Source of the DNA: Clostridia bacterium
GTDB lineage: Bacteria; Bacillota; Sulfobacillia; SLMV01
Direction of reading: 5' to 3'
Assembly (NCBI GenBank): GCA_003551215.1
Contig: PUMD01000191.1
Location: forward strand, 1 to 47,610
DNA length: 47,610 nucleotides
Positions 40,643 through 47,610 of this stretch are shown here, one piece after another. The translations under genes were made by a program, and so were the position numbers. Each line of letters opens with the position of its first letter. Position 1 is the first letter of the stretch. The notes under the pieces were generated by a model. That model made no database searches. It saw only the letters and a list, made by a program, of their open reading frames with translations, and had not been told where the DNA came from.

Positions 40643-41314
40643 ATCAGAGCACTGATTGTAGGGGGGCAGCAGGTGGCGTACTTTCTGACAAAGAGCCTCG
40701 CAGGAAAAGGGATATCAGTGAGTGTCCTTAATGAGGATATGGACCTGTGTGAGGCGATAGCCCGCAACCCCAACATACTTACTGTTTGCGCAGAACAGAC
40801 GGACCCCAGGTATCTGGCGGATGCTGGTGCTCACAGGGCGGATGTTACTGTCTCGTTGGCAGAAGATGATGCGGAGAATTTCATGGTAAGCCGATTGGCG
40901 AAGGTGCGATTTGACTGCCCGCGCACCGTAGCCTTGGTTCACGACCCAACCTATCAGAGGATCTTTAGGGACCTGGGAATTGATGTTGCAGTCAGTGTAG
41001 TGGATATTTTAGGTTCGCTGCTGCAGGAACACCTGATGGTGCAGGCCATAACTGACATGATCTACATAGAGGATGGTAGGCTGGTTGTTTCTGAAGTGCT
41101 CATACCTTGTACTTCTCCCTCTTTACACGAGCCGTTGCGGGATCTCGATCTGCCGCAGAACACCATTTTGGCAGCCATCCTTCGCAGAGGTAGTGTGATA
41201 GTACCGAGGGGTGACACGTCGGTTGAACCAAATGACCGGGTGGTGCTGGTAACGGAGCCAAAATCACACAGCATGGCTCTCAGAATTCTGGTTGGAGAGA
41301 ACAACGAGGAGTGA
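40643..41314 (+). CDS. trkA: TrkA protein with N- and C-domains (second part)
   Basis: A regulatory subunit of Trk/Ktr potassium uptake. The first strand and glycine loop read IRALIVGGQQVAYFLTKSLAG, followed by the TrkA C-domain (SEVLIPCTSPSLHEPLRDLDLPQNTILAAILRRG). A GTG at 40673 would remove the glycine-loop strand, so the true start must lie upstream, yet no ATG, GTG or TTG exists between the in-frame TGA at 40634 and that point. The ATC at 40643 is my placement because GGAGGGG lies nine bases upstream; readthrough of the TGA, or a sequence error, would also explain it. It is followed by trkH after nine bases. Confidence 0.82.
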   Translation: MRALIVGGQQVAYFLTKSLAGKGISVSVLNEDMDLCEAIARNPNILTVCAEQTDPRYLADAGAHRADVTVSLAEDDAENFMVSRLAKVRFDCPRTVALVHDPTYQRIFRDLGIDVAVSVVDILGSLLQEHLMVQAITDMIYIEDGRLVVSEVLIPCTSPSLHEPLRDLDLPQNTILAAILRRGSVIVPRGDTSVEPNDRVVLVTEPKSHSMALRILVGENNEE

Positions 41315-41323
41315 GGTAGTTAC

Positions 41324-42769
41324 ATGAATGCGGCTTCTGACGGGGAAGGCGGCACAGCTGCCCGAACCTATTTCGGTCTGATAGTCATGCTGGTGTCTCT
41401 GCCGCTATTTTTTATGGCGATATGTACTGCACTGCTTGGCGAGGTCAATCACTTCCTCTCCTTTGCCATTCCCGGAATAATCTCATTACTTGTGGGCTCC
41501 GCATTGTATTTCACCAACCGTGAAGACAGCTTACCCCCCCTTACTCTCAGGGCAGCCATGGCAACTGTTGTGGGGGGATGGGTCTTTGCATTCTTCATAT
41601 CTGCACTGCCGTTTTCTCTGGGAGGGATTCTAACTTACCGGCTGGGTCTGTTTGAGGCGGTCAGTGGATGGACAACAACCGGACTATCAGTTGTGACAGA
41701 AGAGGCTATTCCTCAGGTTTTTTTGCTGTGGCGGAGTCTTATGCAGTACCTGGGCGGTGCTGGGTTCGCCATCGCCATGTTGTCTGCCATCATCGGGCCG
41801 GTTGGAGCCGGACTGAGTCGGGCAGAAGGACGGCAGGAAATCATGCCGATGATCAAGCAGTCGGCCACCACCATAGGTCTGATCTATGTATCTTATGGAG
41901 TGATAGTAACAGTGGGGTTTCGCATATTCGGAATGTCCTGGTTTGATGCCCTTAATCATTCCATGACTACTCTGTCTACCGGGGGGTTTTCCACCAGGGG
42001 AGCCAGCATCGGTGCGTGGCAGAGTTCCCGGTTGGAGCTTTTCACCATGGCTGCCATGCTAGTGGGCAACCTCAACTTTATGACTCACCACAACCTTATA
42101 CACGGCAGATGGCGTAGGGCAGCTGACAATCCTGATTTAAAGGTGTTGCTTTCCACATTGGGTGCTGCCGCTTTAGCTGTCTGGGCTGCCCCGGCTATTT
42201 CCGCCGCAGGACAGCAGCTGGACTACGCATTTCAAATGATCTCTGCGCTGTCAACTACAGGTTTCGGAACGGTAGATTACGGAGCTCAGTGGACGGATGC
42301 AGCCCTCATGTTGGTGATAGTTCTGATGTGCATTGGGGGCGGGGTGAATTCGACCGCAGGAGGCTTGAAACAGCGAAGAGTATACCTGCTTTATAAATCT
42401 ATAGCCTGGCAGGTAAGGGAACACCTACTGCCTTCGCAGGCCGTCGTGTCCCATTCAATATCAGACCACGGTCGAGTTATTGACATACCGGATTCGGAAA
42501 TCCGACAGGTGGGTAGTTTCGTTTTTTTGTTTCTCGCTACCCTCGCTGCTGCAACTTTGGGTATAGCCGCCTACGGATATTCGCTGACGGACTCCCTGTT
42601 TGAAGCTGCATCTGCCCTGGGGACGGTCGGACTCTCGGTGGGGGTAACTGCACCCGATGCACCGGCCGGTGTCCTGTGGATACAAAAGTTATGCATGTTT
42701 GCCGGCAGGTTGGAGTTCTTCGCCATAATTGTCGCAGTGAGGCGGTGGCTTGAAATTATGAGCCGATGA
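41324..42769 (+). CDS. trkH: Trk-type potassium uptake protein TrkH
   Basis: The membrane channel subunit for K+ uptake (481 residues, about ten membrane segments). Four filter-type pore loops with their conserved glycines are visible: SGWTTTGLS (about 114), TTLSTGGFST (about 220), SALSTTGFGT (about 311) and SALGTVGLSVG near the C-terminus. GGGVNSTAGGLKQRR is the usual motif after the third pore. The ATG has GAGG seven bases upstream. It forms an operon with the two trkA parts and is convergent with the response regulator gene, with only 34 bases between the stops. Confidence 0.95.
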   Translation: MNAASDGEGGTAARTYFGLIVMLVSLPLFFMAICTALLGEVNHFLSFAIPGIISLLVGSALYFTNREDSLPPLTLRAAMATVVGGWVFAFFISALPFSLGGILTYRLGLFEAVSGWTTTGLSVVTEEAIPQVFLLWRSLMQYLGGAGFAIAMLSAIIGPVGAGLSRAEGRQEIMPMIKQSATTIGLIYVSYGVIVTVGFRIFGMSWFDALNHSMTTLSTGGFSTRGASIGAWQSSRLELFTMAAMLVGNLNFMTHHNLIHGRWRRAADNPDLKVLLSTLGAAALAVWAAPAISAAGQQLDYAFQMISALSTTGFGTVDYGAQWTDAALMLVIVLMCIGGGVNSTAGGLKQRRVYLLYKSIAWQVREHLLPSQAVVSHSISDHGRVIDIPDSEIRQVGSFVFLFLATLAAATLGIAAYGYSLTDSLFEAASALGTVGLSVGVTAPDAPAGVLWIQKLCMFAGRLEFFAIIVAVRRWLEIMSR

Positions 42770-42803
42770 ACTTCAAATCTGCTGTATGGAGGCGGTAGTT
42801 CCC

Positions 42804-43508
42804 TCAACGGTCACCGAGGTTTATTGGGTACTTCTCGGACCCCAGTTCAGTTATCCGATCGAGATTCTCCTTGCTGGGTTGGTATCCTGGCTGCAGCGAT
42901 AAGGCAGATCTGTACATCTTCAATGCCTGTTCTCTGTTACCTTGGAGTTCGTGGAGGGCACCGAGTAGATTCTCCACCTCAGCTTTACCCTCACTGACGG
43001 CACGAGCTTTATGGAGCCATCCTTCTGCCAGTTCATAATCACCGGATTTCAGTGCGCTGCGTCCTGCGTAAACGAGCTCATCATAGTTTTCTTCATCTGG
43101 GGTCATTTCGTCCGGTGAAGGCTGATGCAGCAAATCTTCCACCAGATCCCGGATATCCTTTGGAGTAAAGGGTTTCTGTAAAAAATCCACGGCTCCCAAT
43201 TTCATGGCCTCTACTGCGTTTTCCACCGTTCCATAAGCGGTTATTATCACAATCTTGGTTTGGATCTTTCTTTCGCTGAGCTCTTTGAGCAGATCTAAAC
43301 CGCTCATACCAGGCATTCTCATGTCTAGTAGTACCACATCCGGAACATGTGCCTCTATGATCGCCAGTGCTTCCTCCCCATTGACGGCCGTCTCAACCTG
43401 ACAGTCTGCATTCTTCAGTGACCGGCTGATAGTTCTCCGAATATTCATCTCATCATCCACAACGAGGACTAGGGGTTGTTTTTCTCGGTCAACCTCAGAA
43501 CAGGACAT
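42804..43508 (-). CDS. Response regulator with REC and TPR-like output domains
   Basis: A two-component receiver of 234 residues. REC residues are D18-D19, phosphoacceptor D62 in LLDMRMPG, T90 and K112, all present. In place of a DNA-binding domain, residues 140-225 form TPR-like helices (DYELAEGWLHKARAVSEGKAEVENLLGALHELQGNREQALKMYRSAL). The output is therefore probably protein-protein interaction, not direct transcription. The ATG has AGGAGGGGG upstream, and the gene follows the histidine kinase by 24 bases. The partner target is unknown. Confidence 0.9.
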   Translation of the reverse strand: MSCSEVDREKQPLVLVVDDEMNIRRTISRSLKNADCQVETAVNGEEALAIIEAHVPDVVLLDMRMPGMSGLDLLKELSERKIQTKIVIITAYGTVENAVEAMKLGAVDFLQKPFTPKDIRDLVEDLLHQPSPDEMTPDEENYDELVYAGRSALKSGDYELAEGWLHKARAVSEGKAEVENLLGALHELQGNREQALKMYRSALSLQPGYQPSKENLDRITELGSEKYPINLGDR

Positions 43509-43532
43509 AACCAGATCCCCCTCCTGCTAAGA

Positions 43533-45386
43533 TTAGCTGGCTTTCGGCAAAGTGAAGGTAAAGCTGCTTCCTTTGCCCAATTCACTATCGACCCAGATCT
43601 GCTCGCCGTGCGCCTCCAGTACTTCCCGGCATATGGCCAGTCCAAGGCCCACACCGCCTGGGGAGGAGTCTGAAGCCTGCACGAATTTGTCGAATATCCG
43701 CTCCTGCATATCTTCAGGTATACCCGTGCCTGTATCGGTTACTGAAATTGCTACCCGGGTTCCCCGTTTGTTGGCCGCGATTTGTATTGAATCCCCCTGC
43801 TGGGTGTGCCTGAGGGAATTGCCTACCAGATTGGATATAACCCAGGCTATCTTGTTGGGGTCGACATAAACGTCGGGAGTATCCTCGGCTATTTGAACAT
43901 TGAGGTCAACCCCGGCTTCTTCTGCCTGTCGGTGGAACGGGTCTACCGCCTGCGTTACGATGTCCTCAACCCGCGCATGCTGCCGGTCGATTGTCATAGC
44001 TTCGGATTCCAGCTTCGAGATATCCAGGACATTATTAACCAAATTAGTAAGGCGGTGCAGATCAGACTCCAACTCAGGCACGATTTCTGATATCTCGCTA
44101 TCACTAGGTGTCAGGTCAGCTGATTGCAGTTCCTCTGACAAGAGAGAAACGTTCATCGAAAGTGAAGTAAGTGGCGTCTTAAACTCATGAGTTATGGTAG
44201 AAATAATATCCGTTTTCAGCTCTTCGACTTCATGATAGTGAGTTACATCCCTGAAATTGGCGACCGCTCCTGCGATATCACCGTCGTCCTTTATTATAGG
44301 CGACACCGCCAGCTCGTAATAGCGTTTGCTGTCGCTGCTTCCCCCCACCCATTTATTCTTGGTTCTCCTGAGCTCTATCATCTCTGCAGATTCCATGCAG
44401 TCGGTAATAGCTTCGAATAGCCGTTCATCTTGAATAGATTCCAGCAGATGACCGCCATCCACATCACCCGGAAGCAGCCCGAACAGGTTGCGGGCGGTCT
44501 GGTTAACTGCCTGGACATTCAGTTCTTCGTCCACCACAACGAGCCCATCTGCTATGCTTTCCACAATTGCACGGGAACGTCGTTTTTCTGCCTGTAATCT
44601 GGATATGACTTGTTCATCATATCTCCTCAAGCGCGCAATCATCTCGTTTATGGCTTTGGCCAGCTCTCCCAGTTCGTCAGGGTTTTCGGCAGCTTCGAGG
44701 TGGCCAACGTTTCCGGGCTTTATGCTGCGCAGCAATTCTGTAAGCTCCTCTGTTGGTTTGATGATTAGCTTGGAGATGTAGAATGAAGCACCGGCTGCTA
44801 CCAACAGAGCCAACATACCGGCCGTTATTGTGGTTGTACTCGCCCAGGCCCCCACCTCGTCCGAACGCTCTCTTGCCTGCAGCATAGACTCATGGTTGAT
44901 CCTCAACAACTCCTCGAGCTGCTGCTCCAGATCAAGAAAAACTGGGCGGACGTTCTCCAAGTATAAGTCTACATGCTGGGGGGTCGCCTGGTCGTCTCCC
45001 AGTGCAGAACGGAGGTCTCCAAATCCAAGTAAAAACTGCTGATAGCCGCTGTCAATTTCATCGACAATTTCATCTTCACCGGCGAGGGTGACATTGTCTT
45101 CTGCGCGACCAAGCCACTTGGTGAACTCGCTCTGGGCTGAGTGGAAATCCCTGATCCAGGATGGGTCTTGCTGGTGAAGAAAGAGCAGAATTGAGCTTTC
45201 CTGCTTTTCCAGCGCCATGATCATGCGTTCTGCGGCAGTAACGCTGCGGTAGTTTTCTGCCAGGATTTTGTTTATTGAGCCAGTGAGGCGGTCGATCATG
45301 TTAACAGAAAGGATGCTTACTGAAAAAATCAACACTGCGAGTAGAAGGTAACCCAGCACCATCTTACCTCGTATTGACTTCAACAT
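43533..45386 (-). CDS. Membrane sensor histidine kinase (HAMP-PAS-HisKA-HATPase)
   Basis: A 617-residue sensor. Membrane segments at about 10-30 and 186-206 enclose a helical extracytoplasmic four-helix-bundle domain. HAMP follows (about 206-260), then PAS (about 270-385), the HisKA H-box STITHEFKTPLTSL with phosphoacceptor H400, and the ATPase domain with N-box NLVGNSLRHT, G1 DTGTGIPED and G2 GGVGLGLA. The ATG at 45386 has AGGAGGT six bases upstream; a longer frame lacks this. It lies between ktrA and its cognate regulator gene, which suggests a link with K+ or osmotic sensing, though the signal is unknown. Confidence 0.92.
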   Translation of the reverse strand: MLKSIRGKMVLGYLLLAVLIFSVSILSVNMIDRLTGSINKILAENYRSVTAAERMIMALEKQESSILLFLHQQDPSWIRDFHSAQSEFTKWLGRAEDNVTLAGEDEIVDEIDSGYQQFLLGFGDLRSALGDDQATPQHVDLYLENVRPVFLDLEQQLEELLRINHESMLQARERSDEVGAWASTTTITAGMLALLVAAGASFYISKLIIKPTEELTELLRSIKPGNVGHLEAAENPDELGELAKAINEMIARLRRYDEQVISRLQAEKRRSRAIVESIADGLVVVDEELNVQAVNQTARNLFGLLPGDVDGGHLLESIQDERLFEAITDCMESAEMIELRRTKNKWVGGSSDSKRYYELAVSPIIKDDGDIAGAVANFRDVTHYHEVEELKTDIISTITHEFKTPLTSLSMNVSLLSEELQSADLTPSDSEISEIVPELESDLHRLTNLVNNVLDISKLESEAMTIDRQHARVEDIVTQAVDPFHRQAEEAGVDLNVQIAEDTPDVYVDPNKIAWVISNLVGNSLRHTQQGDSIQIAANKRGTRVAISVTDTGTGIPEDMQERIFDKFVQASDSSPGGVGLGLAICREVLEAHGEQIWVDSELGKGSSFTFTLPKAS

Positions 45387-45455
45387 AGCCTGACCTCCTA
45401 AATTCAGATCCACGGCTTGATGGCGCACATTCATGTTTGCGAAAAGCTTTGTGCA

Positions 45456-46118
45456 CTAGCTGCCGGTCATCTGCCAGCGCCTGACGTTTTCGTTGCTCCC
45501 GAGCGCGATAAGTATATCCTCGGATGCTAGCGGTCGCTCAGCATCCGGAGATACATTGACTTCCTGTCCCTGTCTGATAGCCAGTACATTGATCCCGTGT
45601 TTGGCCCTGAGGTCAAGCTCCCTGAGGGTTTTTCCCGTCATCTCCGGTGAAACCGATACTTCCACAATGCTCACATTCGGCGTGATCTCAAGGTAGTCGA
45701 CAATGTTGTCGATCGCCAGGTGATTCGCAAGTCTGATGCCCATATCTTTTTCCGGGAAAACAACCCGGTCAGCTCCTATACGCTTCAGCACTTTCCCGTG
45801 TACCTCTGATGAGGCTTTTGCTATTACTTCGGCGACGCCCAGTTCTTTCAGCAGCAAGGCGACCAATACGCTCGCCTCCAGGTCGTCGCCTATACTGACA
45901 ACCGCCACGTCAAAGTTGCTGATTCCCAAAGAGCGCAGGGTTTCCTCATCTGTGGCGTCAGCCTGTACCACGTGAGTGCAGTTATCGCGGTTTTTTTGGA
46001 CTTTATCCTCATTGCTGTCAATCCCAAGAATGCTGTAACCCATCGCATAAAGAGTAGTTGCAACGTGGGAGCCGAACCGCCCCAATCCTATTATGGCAAA
46101 TTCTCGGTCATTGGCCAT
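45456..46118 (-). CDS. ktrA: KtrA-type potassium uptake regulatory subunit
   Basis: An RCK protein (220 residues) with an NAD(H)/ATP-binding N-domain (IIGLGRFGSHVATTL; acidic LGIDSNED) and a C-terminal RCK_C domain (about 140-215), the fold that in relatives may bind c-di-AMP. It forms an octameric ring under the KtrB channel. The ATG has AAAGGAGG seven bases upstream. It follows ktrB by 28 bases and precedes the histidine kinase, so ktrB-ktrA-kinase-regulator look cotranscribed. Confidence 0.95.
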   Translation of the reverse strand: MANDREFAIIGLGRFGSHVATTLYAMGYSILGIDSNEDKVQKNRDNCTHVVQADATDEETLRSLGISNFDVAVVSIGDDLEASVLVALLLKELGVAEVIAKASSEVHGKVLKRIGADRVVFPEKDMGIRLANHLAIDNIVDYLEITPNVSIVEVSVSPEMTGKTLRELDLRAKHGINVLAIRQGQEVNVSPDAERPLASEDILIALGSNENVRRWQMTGS

Positions 46119-46146
46119 CCCATAACCTCCTTTTAGCCCAGAAAAG

Positions 46147-47505
46147 TTAGCCGATGATTATGTTTTCCTCCGGATATCTGAACTGTCGCTTTTCTCTTTG
46201 CGTGCGGGTAAAGGCAAGTGCGAAGGTAAGCGGCCCCAGTCTGCCGGCAAACATTGTCAGGGTAATAATGGCGCGCCCTACCTTAGATAGATTTGGTGTC
46301 ACTCCGGTGGACAGACCTACTGTACCAAATGCGGATGTGGTCTCGAAAAGACAGTCTATCAGGCTGCCACCTTCGGTTATCAACAACAGCAAGGTAACTG
46401 TTACCACCAGGCTCAGAGATAACGTGATTATCGCTAAAGAGGCGTGTATAGTGTCTGAATCCAGCCTTCTTCCAAAGGTGTGAACGCTTGAATGCCCGCG
46501 GCAGGTGCTGATCACCGAGGCAACCAGGGTGTAAAACGTTGTTGTCTTCACTCCACCGGCCGTTGAACCGGCGGATCCTCCCACAAACATAAGCATTACT
46601 ACGAAAAACAGCGACACGGTTTTTAGATTGCCAGTTGTCACCGTGTTGAATCCAGCCGTTCTCGGTGTCACCGAGGTGAAAAACGATGCCATTATCCTGC
46701 CAGGCCAGCCGAGATCACCCATGGTTGCCGGATTACCATGCTCCATTGCCAGCAAAAAGACTGTTCCAGCAACAAGAAGTATGGCAGTCATCGTCAACAC
46801 CATTCTTGTATGCAGCGCCAATTTTCGATATCTAGTTTCCGGATTCACGATTCTTCTGTAAAGCTCTGCCAGCACGGTGAAACCCAGCCCGCCGGATATT
46901 ATGAGAAAGGTAAATACTCCATTGATCGCTGGGTCATCCACATAATTTACCAGACTTACTCCGAACAGGTCGAAACCTGCGTTGTTGAAGGCAGATATTG
47001 AATGGAACAGGCCAAGCCAGGCAGCCTGTCCGGCAGGATAGTCGTGTGATAAGCGTAGTGCCAATAAAACGGCACCAACGAGCACAAAAGTAAATGTGAA
47101 TACCAAGATGAGCCTCACCAGCCTCACAAGTCCCTCAAGGCTGACTTCTCCGAGGGCTTCCCTTATAAGCAGCCTTTCTCTGAGCGTAATTCTCCTGCCC
47201 AGGACCAGAGCCACAGCAGTTGACATGGTCATGATTCCGAGTCCACCAATTTGGATCAGGCACATTATAACCACGTGTCCGAAATTGGACCAATGGCTTG
47301 CGGTATCAACCACAATCAGACCGGTAACGCAGACAGCGGATGTTGCGGTGAACAGCGCAGTCATGAAGCTGGTATGATATCCTTCCGCAGTGGAGATGGG
47401 CACAAGCAGCAGCAAAGTACCCGTAAAGATGACGACAAGAAATCCTATTACCAGTACCTTGGCGGGTCTCACTGGTTTCTGCGCTCTATGAGCTGCATTC
47501 AGCAC
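46147..47505 (-). CDS. ktrB: KtrB-type potassium channel subunit
   Basis: The membrane subunit of a Ktr/Trk sodium-dependent K+ transporter (452 residues). Pore-loop signatures are SAVCVTGLIVVD, SAFNNAGFDLFG, TPRTAGFNTV and SAFGTVGLSTGVT. FVGGSAGSTAGGVKTTTF follows the third repeat, as in KtrB. Membrane segments fill the rest. The GTG start has GGGGAGAGGA about eight bases upstream. Its promoter must lie in the last 100 bases of the window or beyond. Confidence 0.95.
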   Translation of the reverse strand: MLNAAHRAQKPVRPAKVLVIGFLVVIFTGTLLLLVPISTAEGYHTSFMTALFTATSAVCVTGLIVVDTASHWSNFGHVVIMCLIQIGGLGIMTMSTAVALVLGRRITLRERLLIREALGEVSLEGLVRLVRLILVFTFTFVLVGAVLLALRLSHDYPAGQAAWLGLFHSISAFNNAGFDLFGVSLVNYVDDPAINGVFTFLIISGGLGFTVLAELYRRIVNPETRYRKLALHTRMVLTMTAILLVAGTVFLLAMEHGNPATMGDLGWPGRIMASFFTSVTPRTAGFNTVTTGNLKTVSLFFVVMLMFVGGSAGSTAGGVKTTTFYTLVASVISTCRGHSSVHTFGRRLDSDTIHASLAIITLSLSLVVTVTLLLLITEGGSLIDCLFETTSAFGTVGLSTGVTPNLSKVGRAIITLTMFAGRLGPLTFALAFTRTQREKRQFRYPEENIIIG

Positions 47506-47610
47506 CTTATGTCCTCTCCCCTGTCCATCTATAACTGCTAGCTTTATTTGGTCCCTAACCCGGGGTTTTTGCTCGGATTAAATGAATCGCAGTTGTGGTG
47601 AGAGGCCATC
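47506..47610 (-). other. Leader region of ktrB, cut by the window end
   Basis: No full gene. It contains a GC-rich stretch (CCCCGGGTTAGGGACC in mRNA sense) and TTTAATCCG, which recall pieces of the ydaO class but do not form a complete aptamer here. Confidence 0.35.

Noticed and set aside
40634-40672. Selenocysteine at the in-frame TGA between the TrkA domains
   Set aside because: TrkA proteins have no redox cysteine at this linker and no convincing SECIS-like hairpin was seen.
47506-47610. c-di-AMP (ydaO-type) riboswitch upstream of ktrB
   Set aside because: Only isolated fragments of the consensus are visible, they lie too close to the start codon for a full aptamer, and the window ends here. 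The trkA leader was also checked without success.
1-47610. tRNA, rRNA, CRISPR arrays, insertion sequences, prophage or attachment sites
   Set aside because: No spaced repeats, transposase or integrase sequence, or structured RNA signatures were found by reading both strands.

Overview
The window (about 47.6 kb, moderately GC-rich) looks like chromosome of an anaerobic, spore-forming-lineage Bacillota (Clostridia-like). The support is a rimP-nusA-rnpM-infB-rbfA-truB-ribF-rpsO-pnp block in Bacillus/Clostridium order, RNase J, a TepA/YlzJ pair, a YmxH-type PRC-barrel protein, a Spo0E-like peptide, a YlbF-family protein and a group 3b-type [NiFe] hydrogenase. Shine-Dalgarno sites are strong and many genes start with TTG or GTG. 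Acidic proteins and three K+-transport modules would fit a salt-adapted host, but that is inference. No rRNA, tRNA, CRISPR array, insertion sequence or prophage was recognised.

Layout. 1-220: 3' end of a Cys/Met-metabolism PLP lyase (+). 280-3350 (-): carbamate kinase, then a membrane diguanylate cyclase coupled to a small unknown protein. 3500-7489 (-): hydrogenase operon hydB-G-D-A with a strong 3' hairpin, a candidate Rex operator and a tiny overlapping upstream ORF. 7744-11539 (-): class V aminotransferase, D-2-hydroxyacid dehydrogenase, YigZ-family protein, Cof-type HAD phosphatase. 11674-14378 (-): small membrane protein and FtsK. 14791-16995: small membrane protein (+), then UppP, YlzJ, TepA (-). 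17082-20010 (-): RNase J and a beta-helix protein. 20192-20692 (+): YfcE-like phosphoesterase. 20753-21986 (-): stress protein, YmxH, Spo0E-like protein.

22122-32454 (-) is the translation/RNA block. rimP has its own promoter, followed by a leader with a terminator-like hairpin; rpsO-pnp has a second good promoter. 32825-39335 (-) is one long tightly packed cluster: marR, mtnP-type phosphorylase, ahcY, degV, mtaD-type deaminase, hotdog thioesterase, ylbF and nfo. The phosphorylase, hydrolase and deaminase together suggest salvage of methylthioadenosine and S-adenosylhomocysteine by deamination first. 39461-39892 (-) is ndk. 40223-42769 (+) is a split trkA plus trkH, facing (convergent with) a ktrB-ktrA-histidine kinase-response regulator cluster (47505-42804, -).

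The most unusual signals are regulatory or translational. (1) A 16-bp perfect hairpin lies between RNase J and tepA, and its whole 11-nt loop is exactly complementary to the tepA ribosome-binding/start region. (2) Two TrkA domains lie in the same frame, separated by one TGA, and the second has no usual start codon. (3) The conserved N-terminus of nrnA lies upstream of any ATG/GTG/TTG. (4) A candidate attenuator lies in the rimP-nusA-infB leader. (5) Hairpins lie between the Shine-Dalgarno and the start codon in yigZ and ndk.
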